Source: Nostoc favosum CHAB5714 (GTDB lineage: Bacteria > Cyanobacteriota > Cyanobacteriia > Cyanobacteriales > Nostocaceae). Taken from it: a stretch of 64,000 nt of DNA. The position numbers were made by a program, and so were the translations under genes. The notes under the pieces are model-generated. The model saw only the letters and a list, made by a program, of their open reading frames with translations, made no database searches and was not told the origin of the DNA. Location of the stretch: NCBI RefSeq assembly GCF_020829495.1, contig NZ_JAIVFQ010000020.1, positions 38,443 through 102,442 on the forward strand, given 5' to 3'. Positions 43,728-54,062 of this stretch are shown here, piece by piece. The stretch's first letter is position 1; each line of letters starts with the position of its first letter.

Positions 43728-46580
43728 TTAATTTTGCTTGACATAGCGTTTACCGTTGCTGGTTGTTTCAATCCTGACTGAGAAAGGAACCTTCTTCAGG
43801 TGTTCCTCAAAATCTAAGGAGAAACGCCGCACCAGTCTAGCTGAACCAAGGATTTGGTTTAGTTCCGGTTCTGTGATTGAGCCGTGTTGCTGGAGGTGGA
43901 AGAATACACGCCGAACGGTTTCATCCTCGAAACTATCTTGCCAGTCAGTATTTTTGGGTAATTCGGTAGCCATAGAAACCTCACCCTGGATCAATGACCC
44001 AGAGACATTGAAATAAGTTTGAGGAACTATTGCCTCTACATCTTCAACATTATCTGGGTGATAAATTTCCAGACGGACGCGCTCATCTCGCTGTCCCTTG
44101 AGGTCAAAAAGCACCTCAATCCAATCTCCTTCGACGGCAATTTGGAGTTGCTGATTTTTGACTTCTGCACCAGGAGCATCCTTAATCGTAACTTGGATGT
44201 CAGGTCGCTCTGGTACGCGCAAAGCGACATTAATTTCTCTGGCTCCTACAAAACTGAGAACGCCTTGGGCAACAGGCGCGGGCTTAACCCTAACCCGAAT
44301 TCGGCTACAGTCTAAAATACTTGGCTCTGGTTTGGCTTCGATGAGATATTTCACCATTGCCAAATAAGACTGATGACGATGGGATACTGTTAGTACAGGA
44401 ATAACTCGCTCTTGAAGGCTATTCCCACCATGTACAAAGGTAGCGCCAGGATTGCCAGTGGCAAAAACAGCAGTATCTTTACGGAATAGTAAGTAACCTT
44501 CTTGTCCTTCGTATTTGAGGGCATTTAAAGAAACTGTTACCATTTCTTCTTCCGAGCGAGGTTCTTTGGCAAGAATATAACGGCGATTGGAGTCACGATA
44601 GGGTTTTTCTTGGGTAGTTTGGTCTTGTAGGAGAAATCCGTGGTCAGCAGTGAATACAAACTCATTTATACCAATACTTTTGAGGTGGTTCCACGCTGAC
44701 TTGATTTGTTGAAGCCAAGTTTCAAAGGTTGCTAAACCTACATTAGCTTCGCCTGCATCGTCAATTTCTCTACTGTGAACAACAACAAGATTGGTATTAG
44801 CACAGCTTTGTTTGAGGCTGGTGGTTGACCAATTGCAGACCTCTGCCAGAGTCAGACCCCGAACTTTTCTACGACCTGCACTGATATTATCAACACTCTT
44901 CTCACTCATTGCCCGGACTCGCTCATCAGGCTTTCGCACAGTATACTCACCTGTTTTAAAACCTTTGAAACCATCACCCGCTAATACTACCCGACCATTT
45001 TGGTTAACGGGGGCCAGGATGTTCATCCCGACAGCAGTGATGCTGGGTAATTCGGCATATCTCCCTTTCAACGTTACGGTAGTACCAGCTCCTTCAAATT
45101 CTTGGATAAGTTCTGTTGCCATTTCGTAGCGGAAGGCATCAATCAGAAAGTAAGCAACTTTTTTATTACCTTGGGTGAGGGGGTGTACTACTTGCTCGTA
45201 GAGAGTGCGTTGCTGAAGGCCATCATCGGGTAAAAAGCTTTCTGTGGTGCAGATGGCGGCAAAATCTTGCGCCAGCGTATCAGCCCAATTGCGGTACTGA
45301 AAACGAAGTTTATCGGCAGCTTCTAGGAGTTGAGCGAAGTGGGGTAACGTGGGTTCTAGGAGTTTTAACCTCTGTTGCTCAAAGCGGCGATGTGCTTTGT
45401 CTACTTCAGAGCCAGTTTGGGTATAGTATTCTAAAGCTTCTCTGAGGGTTTGTTTGCCCTTAAGCTGCCCCGCACCTTGAATCATGTAACCCAAAGTGGC
45501 TGCATCTTTGATTAATGACCATTCTAATCTGCGAGTGCGATCGCGTTCTAGCCAAAATGAAGCAGACTCGGTGTGAGATTGTGACCATTGTAAGGCTTTC
45601 TGAAATTCCCCAGTCAGCAGTGCTTGTACAGCACCCTGTAAGATGGCGGTTTCTTCCCACTGGAAGGTTTCAAATTGTCCCAGGTCTTCGGGGCTAATTT
45701 GATTAAGTTCTTGTTCTAGATGGGATTCTACAATTGCTGCTTTGGCTGCATAAATATCTGGATGGCGTTTTCGCAGATATTCAACAAGTTGCTTGCAGGT
45801 CTTTCGCAAGGGTAGAGAAAGTTGGGTCAGGGGTTGAAGTGCATCAAGATGAGGAGGGCGAGTGAGGTCATGGACATACTCAACACACATCAGCCAAGCG
45901 GCAAATGTTTCGCCCAGTCCGAGGAAAGATAGGGGTGTGTCGCCGTGAAAGAAGCACACGAAGGCTGTGTTCATCCCTGTGTGACGGTAGAGATGTTCTG
46001 TTAAGGTGTTGAGAGCAGTTAGGTCGCTGATTCTCGATTGCAGTACTTTGTCTTCGCCCAGGATACCGTCTACAATCCACTCCAAACTGAGACTTGTTAA
46101 ATAAGCTGCTAGTCCGTCCTGGGGTTGGGAAAGGTTATTTTGCAGCCACACCTCGGCAGATGGTAAGTCAGTGATGCCATTGTTAAGGTAGTTTTCGATA
46201 CTAGCAGGGTTAATGCGCCCTGTGACGGCTTCCCGAATCAATGTGTCAAAGGCTTTGCGGAAACGGTAGCCGGCGCGGTAAAGTTCCAGAATAGGAGTTT
46301 TGCGGATAGTTTCTTCCGTATGACCGGGCATGTGAATTAACAACGGTTCCGGGTCAAGTCCATTGCCATAAGTTTCCAGGGCAAGTACCATCTCTAAGTA
46401 ACTGCCGCGAAAGCCAACGACTGGGGCAAAAAAGTCACCACGGTTATAGCGGGCGATTAACTCATCAACATAAGTGTTGTAGTACCCGTCTTTATCTAGC
46501 CAAATAACGATACCGCGTTGACGCAGTTCTCGCTTCAGTTCTGCTTCCAAAACTGCGGTAATGGGATTTAAGTGACTCAT
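43728..46580 (-). CDS. pglZ: BREX protein PglZ
   Basis: 950 residues; the ATG overlaps the pglX stop (ATGA). The PglZ alkaline-phosphatase-superfamily core is visible: KVAYFLIDAFRYEMATEL (near 481), LVVVHSREIDDAGEANVG (near 610) and FVFTADHGFLL (near 645), which supply the metal-binding Asp, Ser/Thr and His residues. The N-terminal 450 residues are helical and specific to BREX PglZ, and the C-terminal 200 form beta-rich and winged-helix-like parts. PglZ is required for BREX defence and interacts with BrxB and PglX. No defect seen. Confidence 0.92.
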   Translation of the reverse strand: MSHLNPITAVLEAELKRELRQRGIVIWLDKDGYYNTYVDELIARYNRGDFFAPVVGFRGSYLEMVLALETYGNGLDPEPLLIHMPGHTEETIRKTPILELYRAGYRFRKAFDTLIREAVTGRINPASIENYLNNGITDLPSAEVWLQNNLSQPQDGLAAYLTSLSLEWIVDGILGEDKVLQSRISDLTALNTLTEHLYRHTGMNTAFVCFFHGDTPLSFLGLGETFAAWLMCVEYVHDLTRPPHLDALQPLTQLSLPLRKTCKQLVEYLRKRHPDIYAAKAAIVESHLEQELNQISPEDLGQFETFQWEETAILQGAVQALLTGEFQKALQWSQSHTESASFWLERDRTRRLEWSLIKDAATLGYMIQGAGQLKGKQTLREALEYYTQTGSEVDKAHRRFEQQRLKLLEPTLPHFAQLLEAADKLRFQYRNWADTLAQDFAAICTTESFLPDDGLQQRTLYEQVVHPLTQGNKKVAYFLIDAFRYEMATELIQEFEGAGTTVTLKGRYAELPSITAVGMNILAPVNQNGRVVLAGDGFKGFKTGEYTVRKPDERVRAMSEKSVDNISAGRRKVRGLTLAEVCNWSTTSLKQSCANTNLVVVHSREIDDAGEANVGLATFETWLQQIKSAWNHLKSIGINEFVFTADHGFLLQDQTTQEKPYRDSNRRYILAKEPRSEEEMVTVSLNALKYEGQEGYLLFRKDTAVFATGNPGATFVHGGNSLQERVIPVLTVSHRHQSYLAMVKYLIEAKPEPSILDCSRIRVRVKPAPVAQGVLSFVGAREINVALRVPERPDIQVTIKDAPGAEVKNQQLQIAVEGDWIEVLFDLKGQRDERVRLEIYHPDNVEDVEAIVPQTYFNVSGSLIQGEVSMATELPKNTDWQDSFEDETVRRVFFHLQQHGSITEPELNQILGSARLVRRFSLDFEEHLKKVPFSVRIETTSNGKRYVKQN

Positions 46581-49402
46581 GCGGCCTCCTCTTCTTGCTC
46601 AAACAGAGGGCCGTAATCTTCCTCTTGGGTTTCTTCTTTTTTGCGTTTGCGTTCCTGTCGCTTCTCTTCTTTTTCGATAATTTCCTGCACTAGGTGGGGA
46701 TTTTCTCTAGCAAAGGCTAGGCGCAAAGTATCAGAGTTTGTTTCCTCAATAGTAAAATCTTCAGAAATTTCATCTTGCAACCGCAGTTCCCACTCGTAAG
46801 CTTTAGCTGGGTGATATTTCCAAAAGCAGCCGTGGGCTACGGCGAGGGAAGGATCTTGTTTGCATTTACCATCAACTCGTTTGGGAAAATAACGGGCGGC
46901 TAAATGTGACCAGTCATAATCTTTTTTTCCTTCGGCGTTGCAGAGTTCTGACCACCATTTTTTGGGTTGGTTCCACTGGGGTTCGAGTAAGGGCCAGAGG
47001 GCTGCACTATTGACCATCACACCGTCGTCCAAATCCATTTTGAAACGGGCATCAACTTCGCGGGGGATATCTCTAGCCCTTCGGCTTCGCTCAGGGCTGG
47101 CATTAGCTGGGGGTGGCCCTTGTTCCGCGCACTGTCTCACGAGGTCGATAAATGCTTTGAGTTCTTCGTGGAGTTTTTGTACTTCGCTGTAGCGTTCTTC
47201 GGCTTTTGCTTGTGTTTTTTTATCGCCTTGATGTCTTGCTGTGGTCAGGTCGTTGAGTTCGCCTTCCAATTGGCTAAGTTCGGGGATGAGGTAATCTGCT
47301 AATAAAGTTTGCAAAGTGTTGTCAGCCCAACGATGAATGCTGACAAAGGCAACGAAGTTTTTACGCGGGGATGAAAGGGGGAAGTAAATCGGGCGGCTTT
47401 CGTACATCCCCAAGTGAACTTCTTTAAAGAAGGATAACCGCAACCATTTGCGAAGTTGGGTTCCTTTGGCAATAATTGAGCCGTACTCGTACCAAGTTTC
47501 TTGAATGGGTTTACAGCTTGGGTATTCTAAGCTGTCTTTTTCAGAGTAAGCGGAGAGATAAAGGATACCGTGGGGGAGTGCAGTTGCGGGAGCTTGGTTG
47601 AGAATACCTTCCCCATTTGCGCCAAATCTTCCTAATGCTACGCCGATGGCATAGGATACAAAATTGGTTGGGGGTGGATCTTCGTAGACGGGTTCGTACT
47701 TTGGTAGTGGTGTGCCGGGTTTACGGTCTACTGCTGTTTGTGCCCATTCTTGGGCATAGTTCCAAACAGATGCAACTGGTTTTTTGAATTCTACAGATGT
47801 TTCACGGGCGGCTTCATGTTCGGTGAAGGCTGCATCTAGTTGTGTGAAGATTTCTTCAGATGATTCTATAGGGAATAGGGGAAGACGGTTAACATCACCA
47901 ACTTGAAAGCTAACTGAGGGATTGAGAGAAACCATAACAAGGCGGCTTACGTGACTTTCATACTCGCTAATTGCTGCATCCACTGCCGTATCTACCTTCA
48001 ACAGGGTTCCTAAATAATCTGCTCCCTGTAAAGCATATACAATCTGATTTGTCAACTTTTCAGGAATGCCCGTGGCTTCCGTCACCTCTCGCCGTAACTC
48101 CACCAACGCCGGATCATCTGCTGGTAAAGAAGCCAACTGGAGATTAGATGCAACCAAATTCAGATGTTTAGGACTTGCTTGAGGAGAAAGCAGCCGCGCC
48201 TTCAGTATCAACGCCGCCGCCGCAATTTGTATTGCTCTGGGGTCAATATCAACACCATATAAATTGTTCTCTAAAATCGACTCAACAATTTGGCGATCGC
48301 TCCAATTTTCCCCCCGATGCCTGGCCTCTTCCTGATAAAGTGTAAATAACAATCCAAAGGCAATTACGAGAAAATGCGCCGAGCCGGTGGCAGGGTCAAG
48401 AATTTTTAGCGATCGCACACTCTCTGGTGCATGAGTGACTGCATCTGCGGTTAATGGTTGGGGAACCCAATATTTCCAATTTTCTTCAATTCCCGGTTCA
48501 ATTGGCATTAATGCTTCTATTGCCACCTGTCCTTGTTCGCGCTTTTCTCGCCACTCTTTACGCCTTGCTTCCAAACGAGCTAAAGTTCCATCTGCCTCAA
48601 CCTCAGCCGTCCAACCGTGCTTTTTGCACATTGCCAGCCACATCTGCCCCAAACTGTTATGGAGTAACCACTCCACCATGTAACGTTCTGTAAACATTTG
48701 GGTTTTGCTAGCAATTTCATGGGGTTCTACCTTCCCGCCCCCATTTAATTTGGCATCTAGGGCTTCTCGTTCTGGGTCGTTCCAGTATTGATAAACCCAC
48801 CCCAAAGTTGTATCGTCCAGCCAAACATCCCTTAAATCAGAAGCATCCAAAGCCTCAATTGCTGCTCTCAAGGTACTGGCTGGAATTGGGAATAGTGCTG
48901 TGACTCCGACATTGCCAAACAAACCTGGCAACTCCTGAGCCAGTTCATCGTAGAGTAATTGCAGTAGTGTTCCGTATCCCTCAGTTTCATCCTTGCACAA
49001 GTCCGGTGCAAAATCTCGAAACTCCCGATAACCCCGACTCTGCCAACCTCCGGTTAATACAGCAGGTTTACTTAATCCGTGTGCTTCCATCTGCTTAATT
49101 ACTATCAGCCGATTGAGCAAGGTTGCAGCTGCGAGCTTAACAGCCGTTTTCAAATAGCGATCGCGTATCTCCGACTCTTGTTTCTTACTTTTACCCTGAC
49201 TACGGGATTGCTCATCTAACCATTGTTCTAAACGTTGCCGCTTTACCCGTTGTTCTTCTGCTAATCCGGCTTTACTTACAGCAGTAATCGACAATCGATA
49301 GGTGCTTTCTACGGCGTTTTGCAAATCAGTAAGCAAACGTTCTCTTAAAGCACGAATTGTACTGGATAATTTGGATTTAGCTTCAGGGGTGAGATAGGAC
49401 AT
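46577..49402 (-). CDS. pglX: BREX methyltransferase PglX, missing its NPPY catalytic block
   Basis: 941 residues, against about 1150-1250 in full-length PglX. The N-terminal helical part is normal and the SAM motif I is present ([15 protein letters not shown], near 336), as is the [13 protein letters not shown] acidic strand (near 386). After [20 protein letters not shown] and YESHVSR (near 485) the sequence jumps directly to [15 protein letters not shown], a box found much later in intact relatives. The intervening part, which should carry the N-P-P-Y catalytic motif and target-recognition start, is absent, and no NPPY exists in the protein. The frame is intact. A dispersed palindrome adds ASPERSRRA near residue 768. 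Methylation activity is therefore unlikely. Confidence 0.85.
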   Translation of the reverse strand: MSYLTPEAKSKLSSTIRALRERLLTDLQNAVESTYRLSITAVSKAGLAEEQRVKRQRLEQWLDEQSRSQGKSKKQESEIRDRYLKTAVKLAAATLLNRLIVIKQMEAHGLSKPAVLTGGWQSRGYREFRDFAPDLCKDETEGYGTLLQLLYDELAQELPGLFGNVGVTALFPIPASTLRAAIEALDASDLRDVWLDDTTLGWVYQYWNDPEREALDAKLNGGGKVEPHEIASKTQMFTERYMVEWLLHNSLGQMWLAMCKKHGWTAEVEADGTLARLEARRKEWREKREQGQVAIEALMPIEPGIEENWKYWVPQPLTADAVTHAPESVRSLKILDPATGSAHFLVIAFGLLFTLYQEEARHRGENWSDRQIVESILENNLYGVDIDPRAIQIAAAALILKARLLSPQASPKHLNLVASNLQLASLPADDPALVELRREVTEATGIPEKLTNQIVYALQGADYLGTLLKVDTAVDAAISEYESHVSRLVMVSLNPSVSFQVGDVNRLPLFPIESSEEIFTQLDAAFTEHEAARETSVEFKKPVASVWNYAQEWAQTAVDRKPGTPLPKYEPVYEDPPPTNFVSYAIGVALGRFGANGEGILNQAPATALPHGILYLSAYSEKDSLEYPSCKPIQETWYEYGSIIAKGTQLRKWLRLSFFKEVHLGMYESRPIYFPLSSPRKNFVAFVSIHRWADNTLQTLLADYLIPELSQLEGELNDLTTARHQGDKKTQAKAEERYSEVQKLHEELKAFIDLVRQCAEQGPPPANASPERSRRARDIPREVDARFKMDLDDGVMVNSAALWPLLEPQWNQPKKWWSELCNAEGKKDYDWSHLAARYFPKRVDGKCKQDPSLAVAHGCFWKYHPAKAYEWELRLQDEISEDFTIEETNSDTLRLAFARENPHLVQEIIEKEEKRQERKRKKEETQEEDYGPLFEQEEEAA
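47075..47098. repeat. Dispersed palindrome inserted in pglX
   Basis: AGCCCT, 12-nt loop TCGGCTTCGCTC, AGGGCT. On the coding strand it reads as SPERSRR, a peptide seen wherever this small repeat enters a frame in filamentous cyanobacteria. It falls between PPPAN and RDIPREV of PglX, in frame. Confidence 0.7.
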
Positions 49403-49545
49403 TGGGAATAGGGGATTGGGAATTGGGAATTGGGGATTGGGAATTGGGGATTGGGAATTGGGGATTGGAAGTTAGGGATTGGGAGTTAGGGATTGGAAGT
49501 TGGGAGTTGGGAGTTGGGAGTTAGGAGTTAGGAGTTAGGAGTTGA
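49403..49545. repeat. Heptamer/octamer tandem repeats (GGGATTG / GGGAATTG / GGAGTTG)
   Basis: A run of GGGAATTGGGGATTGGGAAT-type units, changing into GGGAGTT and then GGAGTTA units, immediately upstream of the pglX ATG. Similar arrays (STRR) are frequent between genes in Nostocales. With the inverted array at 49659-49712 it could form a long hairpin in the brxC-pglX transcript. Confidence 0.8.
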
Positions 49546-49561
49546 GTATTTATGCTTCTTC

Positions 49562-49652
49562 AGGACTTACGCACGAGTTACAAAATAACGAACCGCAGAG
49601 GCGCAGAGGACACGGAGAAATCAGAGTTTAAGAGATATTTTGCGTAAGTCCT
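49562..49652. mobile_element. MITE-like element 1 (91 bp) with AGGACTTACGCA ends
   Basis: Terminal inverted repeats AGGACTTACGCA / TGCGTAAGTCCT match over 12 bp without mismatch. The inside carries ACCGCAGAGGCGCAGAGGAC, a widespread Nostocales repeat. No coding capacity, so it must be moved by a transposase elsewhere. The same ends bound the element at 55751-55939. Confidence 0.7.
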
Positions 49653-49658
49653 ATTCTT

Positions 49659-49712
49659 ATTGCCCATTCCCCATTCCCAATTCCCCATTCCCAATTCCCC
49701 ATACCCCATGCC
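49659..49712. repeat. Inverted array of heptamer repeats
   Basis: CCCATTCCCCATTCCCAATT and onward, the reverse complement of the units at 49403-49545. It starts just after MITE 1 and ends 5 nt before the brxC stop codon, so MITE 1 lies in the loop of a very large inverted repeat. Confidence 0.78.
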
Positions 49713-49716
49713 CCAT

Positions 49717-52700
49717 TTAAGATAAGCGAATGCGAGTATTGGGTTTGAGTTGAGCTAACAGCCGCTCTTTTAACTGGTTAACTAGTGCATCAATTTCTGC
49801 TTCTGTGCTGACTTCACGACCACTAAGATTTAGCGGTAGCTGCACCACTTGATCTTCAGTGACTTCAGACAAGACATCATCAAGCCTGTTATTAGCAGTA
49901 GTCTCAGCCTTCTGGAGCTTAATTAGTGCTGAATCTTTGAGTTCTAATAAACTGGGGTAGAGTGCATCCTGAGTTGTGTCATAGGTCGCTTCTTGAACGG
50001 AACGGAACACATATTCTCCTTGCTTTTCGTTTAATTTGATAAAGTTTTGGCGCTGTTTGAGTCGTCCTTGAATTGCTTTGGCTTGCTTTTCTTGACTCTC
50101 AATCAAGTTCAACCGCACGGCTTTATAGTGCTGTTCAATTGTTTGTAGGTGAGGTTCCAAGCTGCTAATGTCCCGCCAAGAGCGATCGCTATTTAGCTGT
50201 TCTTCTAAAGCTGCGATCGCTTCAGTAATTTCTGTCCAACGCTCAATCTGCTTGAGTTGAGCTACTTGGTTATCCCGAATATTAATTGCCTTAGTTACGG
50301 CATCTACAGCACTATCAGTTAAATCTGTCAAGGAAATACCAAGTTCTTGAATCCCATCTCGCAGTGCATCGAGATTTTTCTTAACTGCAATCACAGTGTC
50401 TTCAACTTGGCGAGAACGGGTACACTTTTCCAGGGACTCGCGTAACTTGACTAAAGCTGAGGGTAAATTTGGTCGGTTTGGTAGTCGATTGTACCGCCGT
50501 TCTAATTCTTGTAATCGTTTGACCTGACCGGGGAACTGCTGGAAAACCGCATCGGCGATCGCATCATTTTCCCGATCCAGTTCAACATCTAATGAGTCTT
50601 TGAAGAATTTACAAATGGCAATTTTGTCACGAGGGCTAATGCTGGTTTCATTGGGAGGTAGCAAGTCAGCCCGTTTGATGTCCTTGTCTCTCTTGAACAT
50701 ATCCTTAGCACCAGGGTCACGCACTGATGTAATTTCTGGGCCAGTTTCGGGTCGAATCCGTACCTTAGTAGCCCGAAGTAAACCCACCAAGCAAGCCTTC
50801 ACCACATCTGCGGGATAGCCGTAGGGCGGCCCGCCAAAGTGAGTTAGCAACACATTACCAGAAACCCCATTTTGGTCTTGAATATACTGCCCAATCCGAG
50901 AAGGAACTTCACCGCTACAGGTGGGCATATATTTACCTGCATCTAGTTCGAGTATGCCCAGCCCATCTTTCATAAATTTGTGGGATGGGCCGGATAAGTT
51001 CGGCTCTAAAAGTTGGTCTAATTCACTCGGAATGACTGCCACATCTACATAATGGCTGTAAAGATCCGGCAAAATGTTTTCCCCTATGCGTCCAAGCACA
51101 GTGGTAAAAGTTGTACCGTGTTGCTGCTTGTCGATTTGTCGTCCCCGGAAGAAGATTTCACCATCCATAAAGGATTGAGCGATCGCTTTTTGCACTTCTT
51201 TCTCTAACACGTCACGGCGACTTTCTTCTTCTCCAAGTAAGTTTCTCTTATCTTTGGTAAGAGACTGCTTGCGACTTTCATACTTACTGATGATGTGCTG
51301 AGATTTGGCAAGTTCTCGTACTTGGGCTGCAACATTATCGCAAGTACCTACTACCCAAATTAGGCGATCGCGGAAATTTGAGCGATCGCTAGTTTGTATC
51401 CAAGTTGTGGGGTTTCGCTCTTCTTTATTAGTGAGATAGCGAAAGTCAATAGTCAGCACAGCTGGGTCGTTTGAACCTTGAATACGCTCATCCTGTCGTT
51501 GACGACCATCACTATAAATAGCTAACCAAGGAAACGACTTATTTTTGTAGCGGGGGCGTTCTACGGTGCCTAACAGTGACTTCAACTTGTCTGCCACAAT
51601 CAAACTAATAGCATCAGTAATCACGCTGTGATTATCTCGCTCTCGTTGCCATTCTTGCCCAGCAGAACTTTGAATTTTATAGCCAAGTTTGTCAGAATAG
51701 GAAAGTAGCCCTAATCCCCGCAACTTCTCTAAAGCTGCTGTACTTGATGGCTCATTGTTGCCCATTCCCAACTGAGAATAAAGACATTGGCTAACCAAAG
51801 TAACAGTTGTCGGTTCTTGTTCTTGAATCAACTCCAAAAGTGCCACTGCTTTTGCCACTTTTATCGCCATCTCGTCTTTAATAACTTCTTCATGGCTGAA
51901 CAAACGTGCTAGCGTAGTTTGCACATCAGCGTCTAAAGCCGACTGTTGCACTTCATAAATGCTATCGATAGTAACTAACGCACCTAGTTCCTGTTCTCCT
52001 AGTTTTTGTTCACGGAATAATTCCCCCAACAGTTGCAGTAGCCCTCGAATGGCATGGTCATCTCCCTTCGCACGGCTGGAACGGGTACGCAGGTTTGATG
52101 TGATTTGCATCAGTAAATCTACGTAACCGGGCAGCATAGGATAAACTTCAATAAAATCCTCTTCAGTGATGGAATCGCACTTGTAGCCGTAGAGTTTGAG
52201 GTCGCTACGGTGCTGGCCAAAAAGCGATCGCAATTGGGCTTCTTTCGAGGAAGCTTTTTTCAAAAGCCGCTTATGCACAACATCTCGAATGTTGGTAGGT
52301 GCAAGGTGAACCCTCAGCTTGGGTGGAAAGCGATCCTTGAGCTTACCAATGTTGCTTTCATCCTCACTGTCTTCCAGCTTTTGCTGCCCTGTGGCCAACA
52401 ACCATACTTGTCCTTTCAGTTTTTGCCCCAAATCAGAAACAAACGACTGAAGTTTGAGCATTCGCTCCGTATTCTGGTGTATATATTGGCTTACCTCATC
52501 TACTACAACGAACAAGGTTTTACCAGAGGCGCGGTGATTAAGCATATTAATGATGGCTTTAGTCGTTTCCGAAGGCGAGGTTCCCATTCCCGTTTGGGCA
52601 CCAGCACGACTATCAAACCAACTCATTGGGTCAGTATAACGGCTAGGATACATCGCGTGCATAACTTCAGAGAAAGCTTCCTCAGCCAACTGATCGCTCT

Positions 52701-53337
52701 TCGCTTTCGACCAAGGTTGTCCCAAAGTCTGCTCTACACAGATTAAGAACTCCTGCCATTTCCCATCCAGTTCTAGCTTCAGTTCTAGCTCGGCAACATA
52801 ATTACTAATAGTGCAGTAGCCCAGATGTGCTTGCACTTCCCGCTTGACTGCTGAATGGATATGCTCGTCATCCCGTGCTACTGCACCAATATCAAAGACC
52901 ACGGCTAGGGGATCAATCTGACTACGAACTCGATTCCAGGCATCTTGAAACTCTTGGGTTTTGGGAGAATCATCCCGCGCTAGCAAGGCACTTGCCACCG
53001 TCCGATTATCGGGTAAAACCATATCATTGAGAGCCAGTCCTAAAAGCTTGGCAAAACTCGATTTCCCAGATCCATAAAAACCTGAGATCCAGGATGCTGG
53101 AAGTTCAGCCCCACCCGGTTTTTGTAATTCTTCTGCCATAGAATTGAGCAGCTTCACAAACTGCTCGTGAATTCCCGACTGCACACGCTTGTGGCGGGGG
53201 TCAGTTTCCGGATAGCCGCCTGTGATAATGTATTCAGAGACTTCTTCTAAGACCTTGGCAGGCTTTTGCTCATGGAAATAAATGACTGGGGCAATATTAC
53301 GGGTGACATCAGCAGCAAAAATTTCCTTAATTAGCAT
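49717..53337 (-). CDS. brxC: BREX ATPase BrxC
   Basis: 1206 residues, ATG with AGAGGTGA 5 nt upstream. Typical start MLIKEIFAADVTRNIAPVIY. Walker A is ISGFYGSGKSSFAKLLG (near 84), Walker B is TLFVVVDEVSQYIHQN (near 280), then SFVSDLGQKLKGQVWLLATG (sensor). The middle is a long helical and coiled-coil region with RDRLIWVVGTCDNVAAQV. This is the P-loop protein found in all BREX types. The 314-bp gap before pglX is unusually long for this operon and filled with repeats. No damage seen. Confidence 0.92.
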   Translation of the reverse strand: MLIKEIFAADVTRNIAPVIYFHEQKPAKVLEEVSEYIITGGYPETDPRHKRVQSGIHEQFVKLLNSMAEELQKPGGAELPASWISGFYGSGKSSFAKLLGLALNDMVLPDNRTVASALLARDDSPKTQEFQDAWNRVRSQIDPLAVVFDIGAVARDDEHIHSAVKREVQAHLGYCTISNYVAELELKLELDGKWQEFLICVEQTLGQPWSKAKSDQLAEEAFSEVMHAMYPSRYTDPMSWFDSRAGAQTGMGTSPSETTKAIINMLNHRASGKTLFVVVDEVSQYIHQNTERMLKLQSFVSDLGQKLKGQVWLLATGQQKLEDSEDESNIGKLKDRFPPKLRVHLAPTNIRDVVHKRLLKKASSKEAQLRSLFGQHRSDLKLYGYKCDSITEEDFIEVYPMLPGYVDLLMQITSNLRTRSSRAKGDDHAIRGLLQLLGELFREQKLGEQELGALVTIDSIYEVQQSALDADVQTTLARLFSHEEVIKDEMAIKVAKAVALLELIQEQEPTTVTLVSQCLYSQLGMGNNEPSSTAALEKLRGLGLLSYSDKLGYKIQSSAGQEWQRERDNHSVITDAISLIVADKLKSLLGTVERPRYKNKSFPWLAIYSDGRQRQDERIQGSNDPAVLTIDFRYLTNKEERNPTTWIQTSDRSNFRDRLIWVVGTCDNVAAQVRELAKSQHIISKYESRKQSLTKDKRNLLGEEESRRDVLEKEVQKAIAQSFMDGEIFFRGRQIDKQQHGTTFTTVLGRIGENILPDLYSHYVDVAVIPSELDQLLEPNLSGPSHKFMKDGLGILELDAGKYMPTCSGEVPSRIGQYIQDQNGVSGNVLLTHFGGPPYGYPADVVKACLVGLLRATKVRIRPETGPEITSVRDPGAKDMFKRDKDIKRADLLPPNETSISPRDKIAICKFFKDSLDVELDRENDAIADAVFQQFPGQVKRLQELERRYNRLPNRPNLPSALVKLRESLEKCTRSRQVEDTVIAVKKNLDALRDGIQELGISLTDLTDSAVDAVTKAINIRDNQVAQLKQIERWTEITEAIAALEEQLNSDRSWRDISSLEPHLQTIEQHYKAVRLNLIESQEKQAKAIQGRLKQRQNFIKLNEKQGEYVFRSVQEATYDTTQDALYPSLLELKDSALIKLQKAETTANNRLDDVLSEVTEDQVVQLPLNLSGREVSTEAEIDALVNQLKERLLAQLKPNTRIRLS

Positions 53338-53429
53338 GGCATCACCTCTCTAAGAGTTGCAGTAATAAAGTGAGCCAGTGTGGTCTTGGGGGTTTCCCCC
53401 ATGAACAACTGGCGAACCCGAAGGGTCAG

Positions 53430-54062
53430 TCATGAGTAAATTCGAGGTCGATAGTCCCGGTCAGAAGGCAGTTCGTCCATAAAAGACAGAGCGTTCAAAT
53501 CCCTTCGCTCCCCTGGATAAAGGAGAACAACAGGCAAGTTGCTTGTCTTACCATCGATATGCTTAAGAAGTGCTGATGAGCGAAAAAATGGATACAGCCC
53601 TCCAGCACGTCCCAAAAAAATCAAGGTGCGGTTGATTTCACCTGGGTGTTTATCTGAAAAATCATCGATTAAGGCAATAACATCTTTGGCAATCCCCTCA
53701 GCCCCTTCAATGTAAAGTGCAATTTTGTCTTTTAAATGATTCAGCGCCCGGTTTGGGTCTTTGGCATAGAGACGATGCTCTGTGCGAATAATACTTTCTA
53801 AAACCCTTGGTTCCTCTCGCTTGAGTCTGTCTAAAAACAAGCGCTGAAGAGAGATTGCTAGGACATTCCAACCTTGTCCCTTCAGGTCATCTGTTAGTAC
53901 CCGGATTTGAGCGCGAAGTTTAAATTCTTCACGGGGATCATAAAGTAGAATGGCAAATCGGTAGTTCCGCATTGTGCTAATTTTGGGGCCACCTTCATCG
54001 AGCAAGTCGCTGCGTAGTGCCTGCACCGCAGACATTTGAAGGTCAAGCAAAGATCCAATCAT
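53430..54062 (-). CDS. brxB: BREX protein BrxB (DUF1788)
   Basis: 210 residues from the ATG at 54062, which overlaps the brxA stop (ATGA) and follows GGAGG by 8 nt; a longer reading frame begins five codons earlier. The sequence ISLQRLFLDRLKREEPR followed by IFLGRAGGLYPFFRSSALL and LPVVLLYPGERRD is characteristic of BrxB. It binds PglZ in other BREX systems. About 90 nt separate it from brxC. Confidence 0.88.
   Translation of the reverse strand: MIGSLLDLQMSAVQALRSDLLDEGGPKISTMRNYRFAILLYDPREEFKLRAQIRVLTDDLKGQGWNVLAISLQRLFLDRLKREEPRVLESIIRTEHRLYAKDPNRALNHLKDKIALYIEGAEGIAKDVIALIDDFSDKHPGEINRTLIFLGRAGGLYPFFRSSALLKHIDGKTSNLPVVLLYPGERRDLNALSFMDELPSDRDYRPRIYS

Noticed and set aside
49403..49712. 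Possible CRISPR array between brxC and pglX.
   Set aside because: Units are 7-8 nt, directly adjacent and without spacers, so this is a short tandem repeat array.
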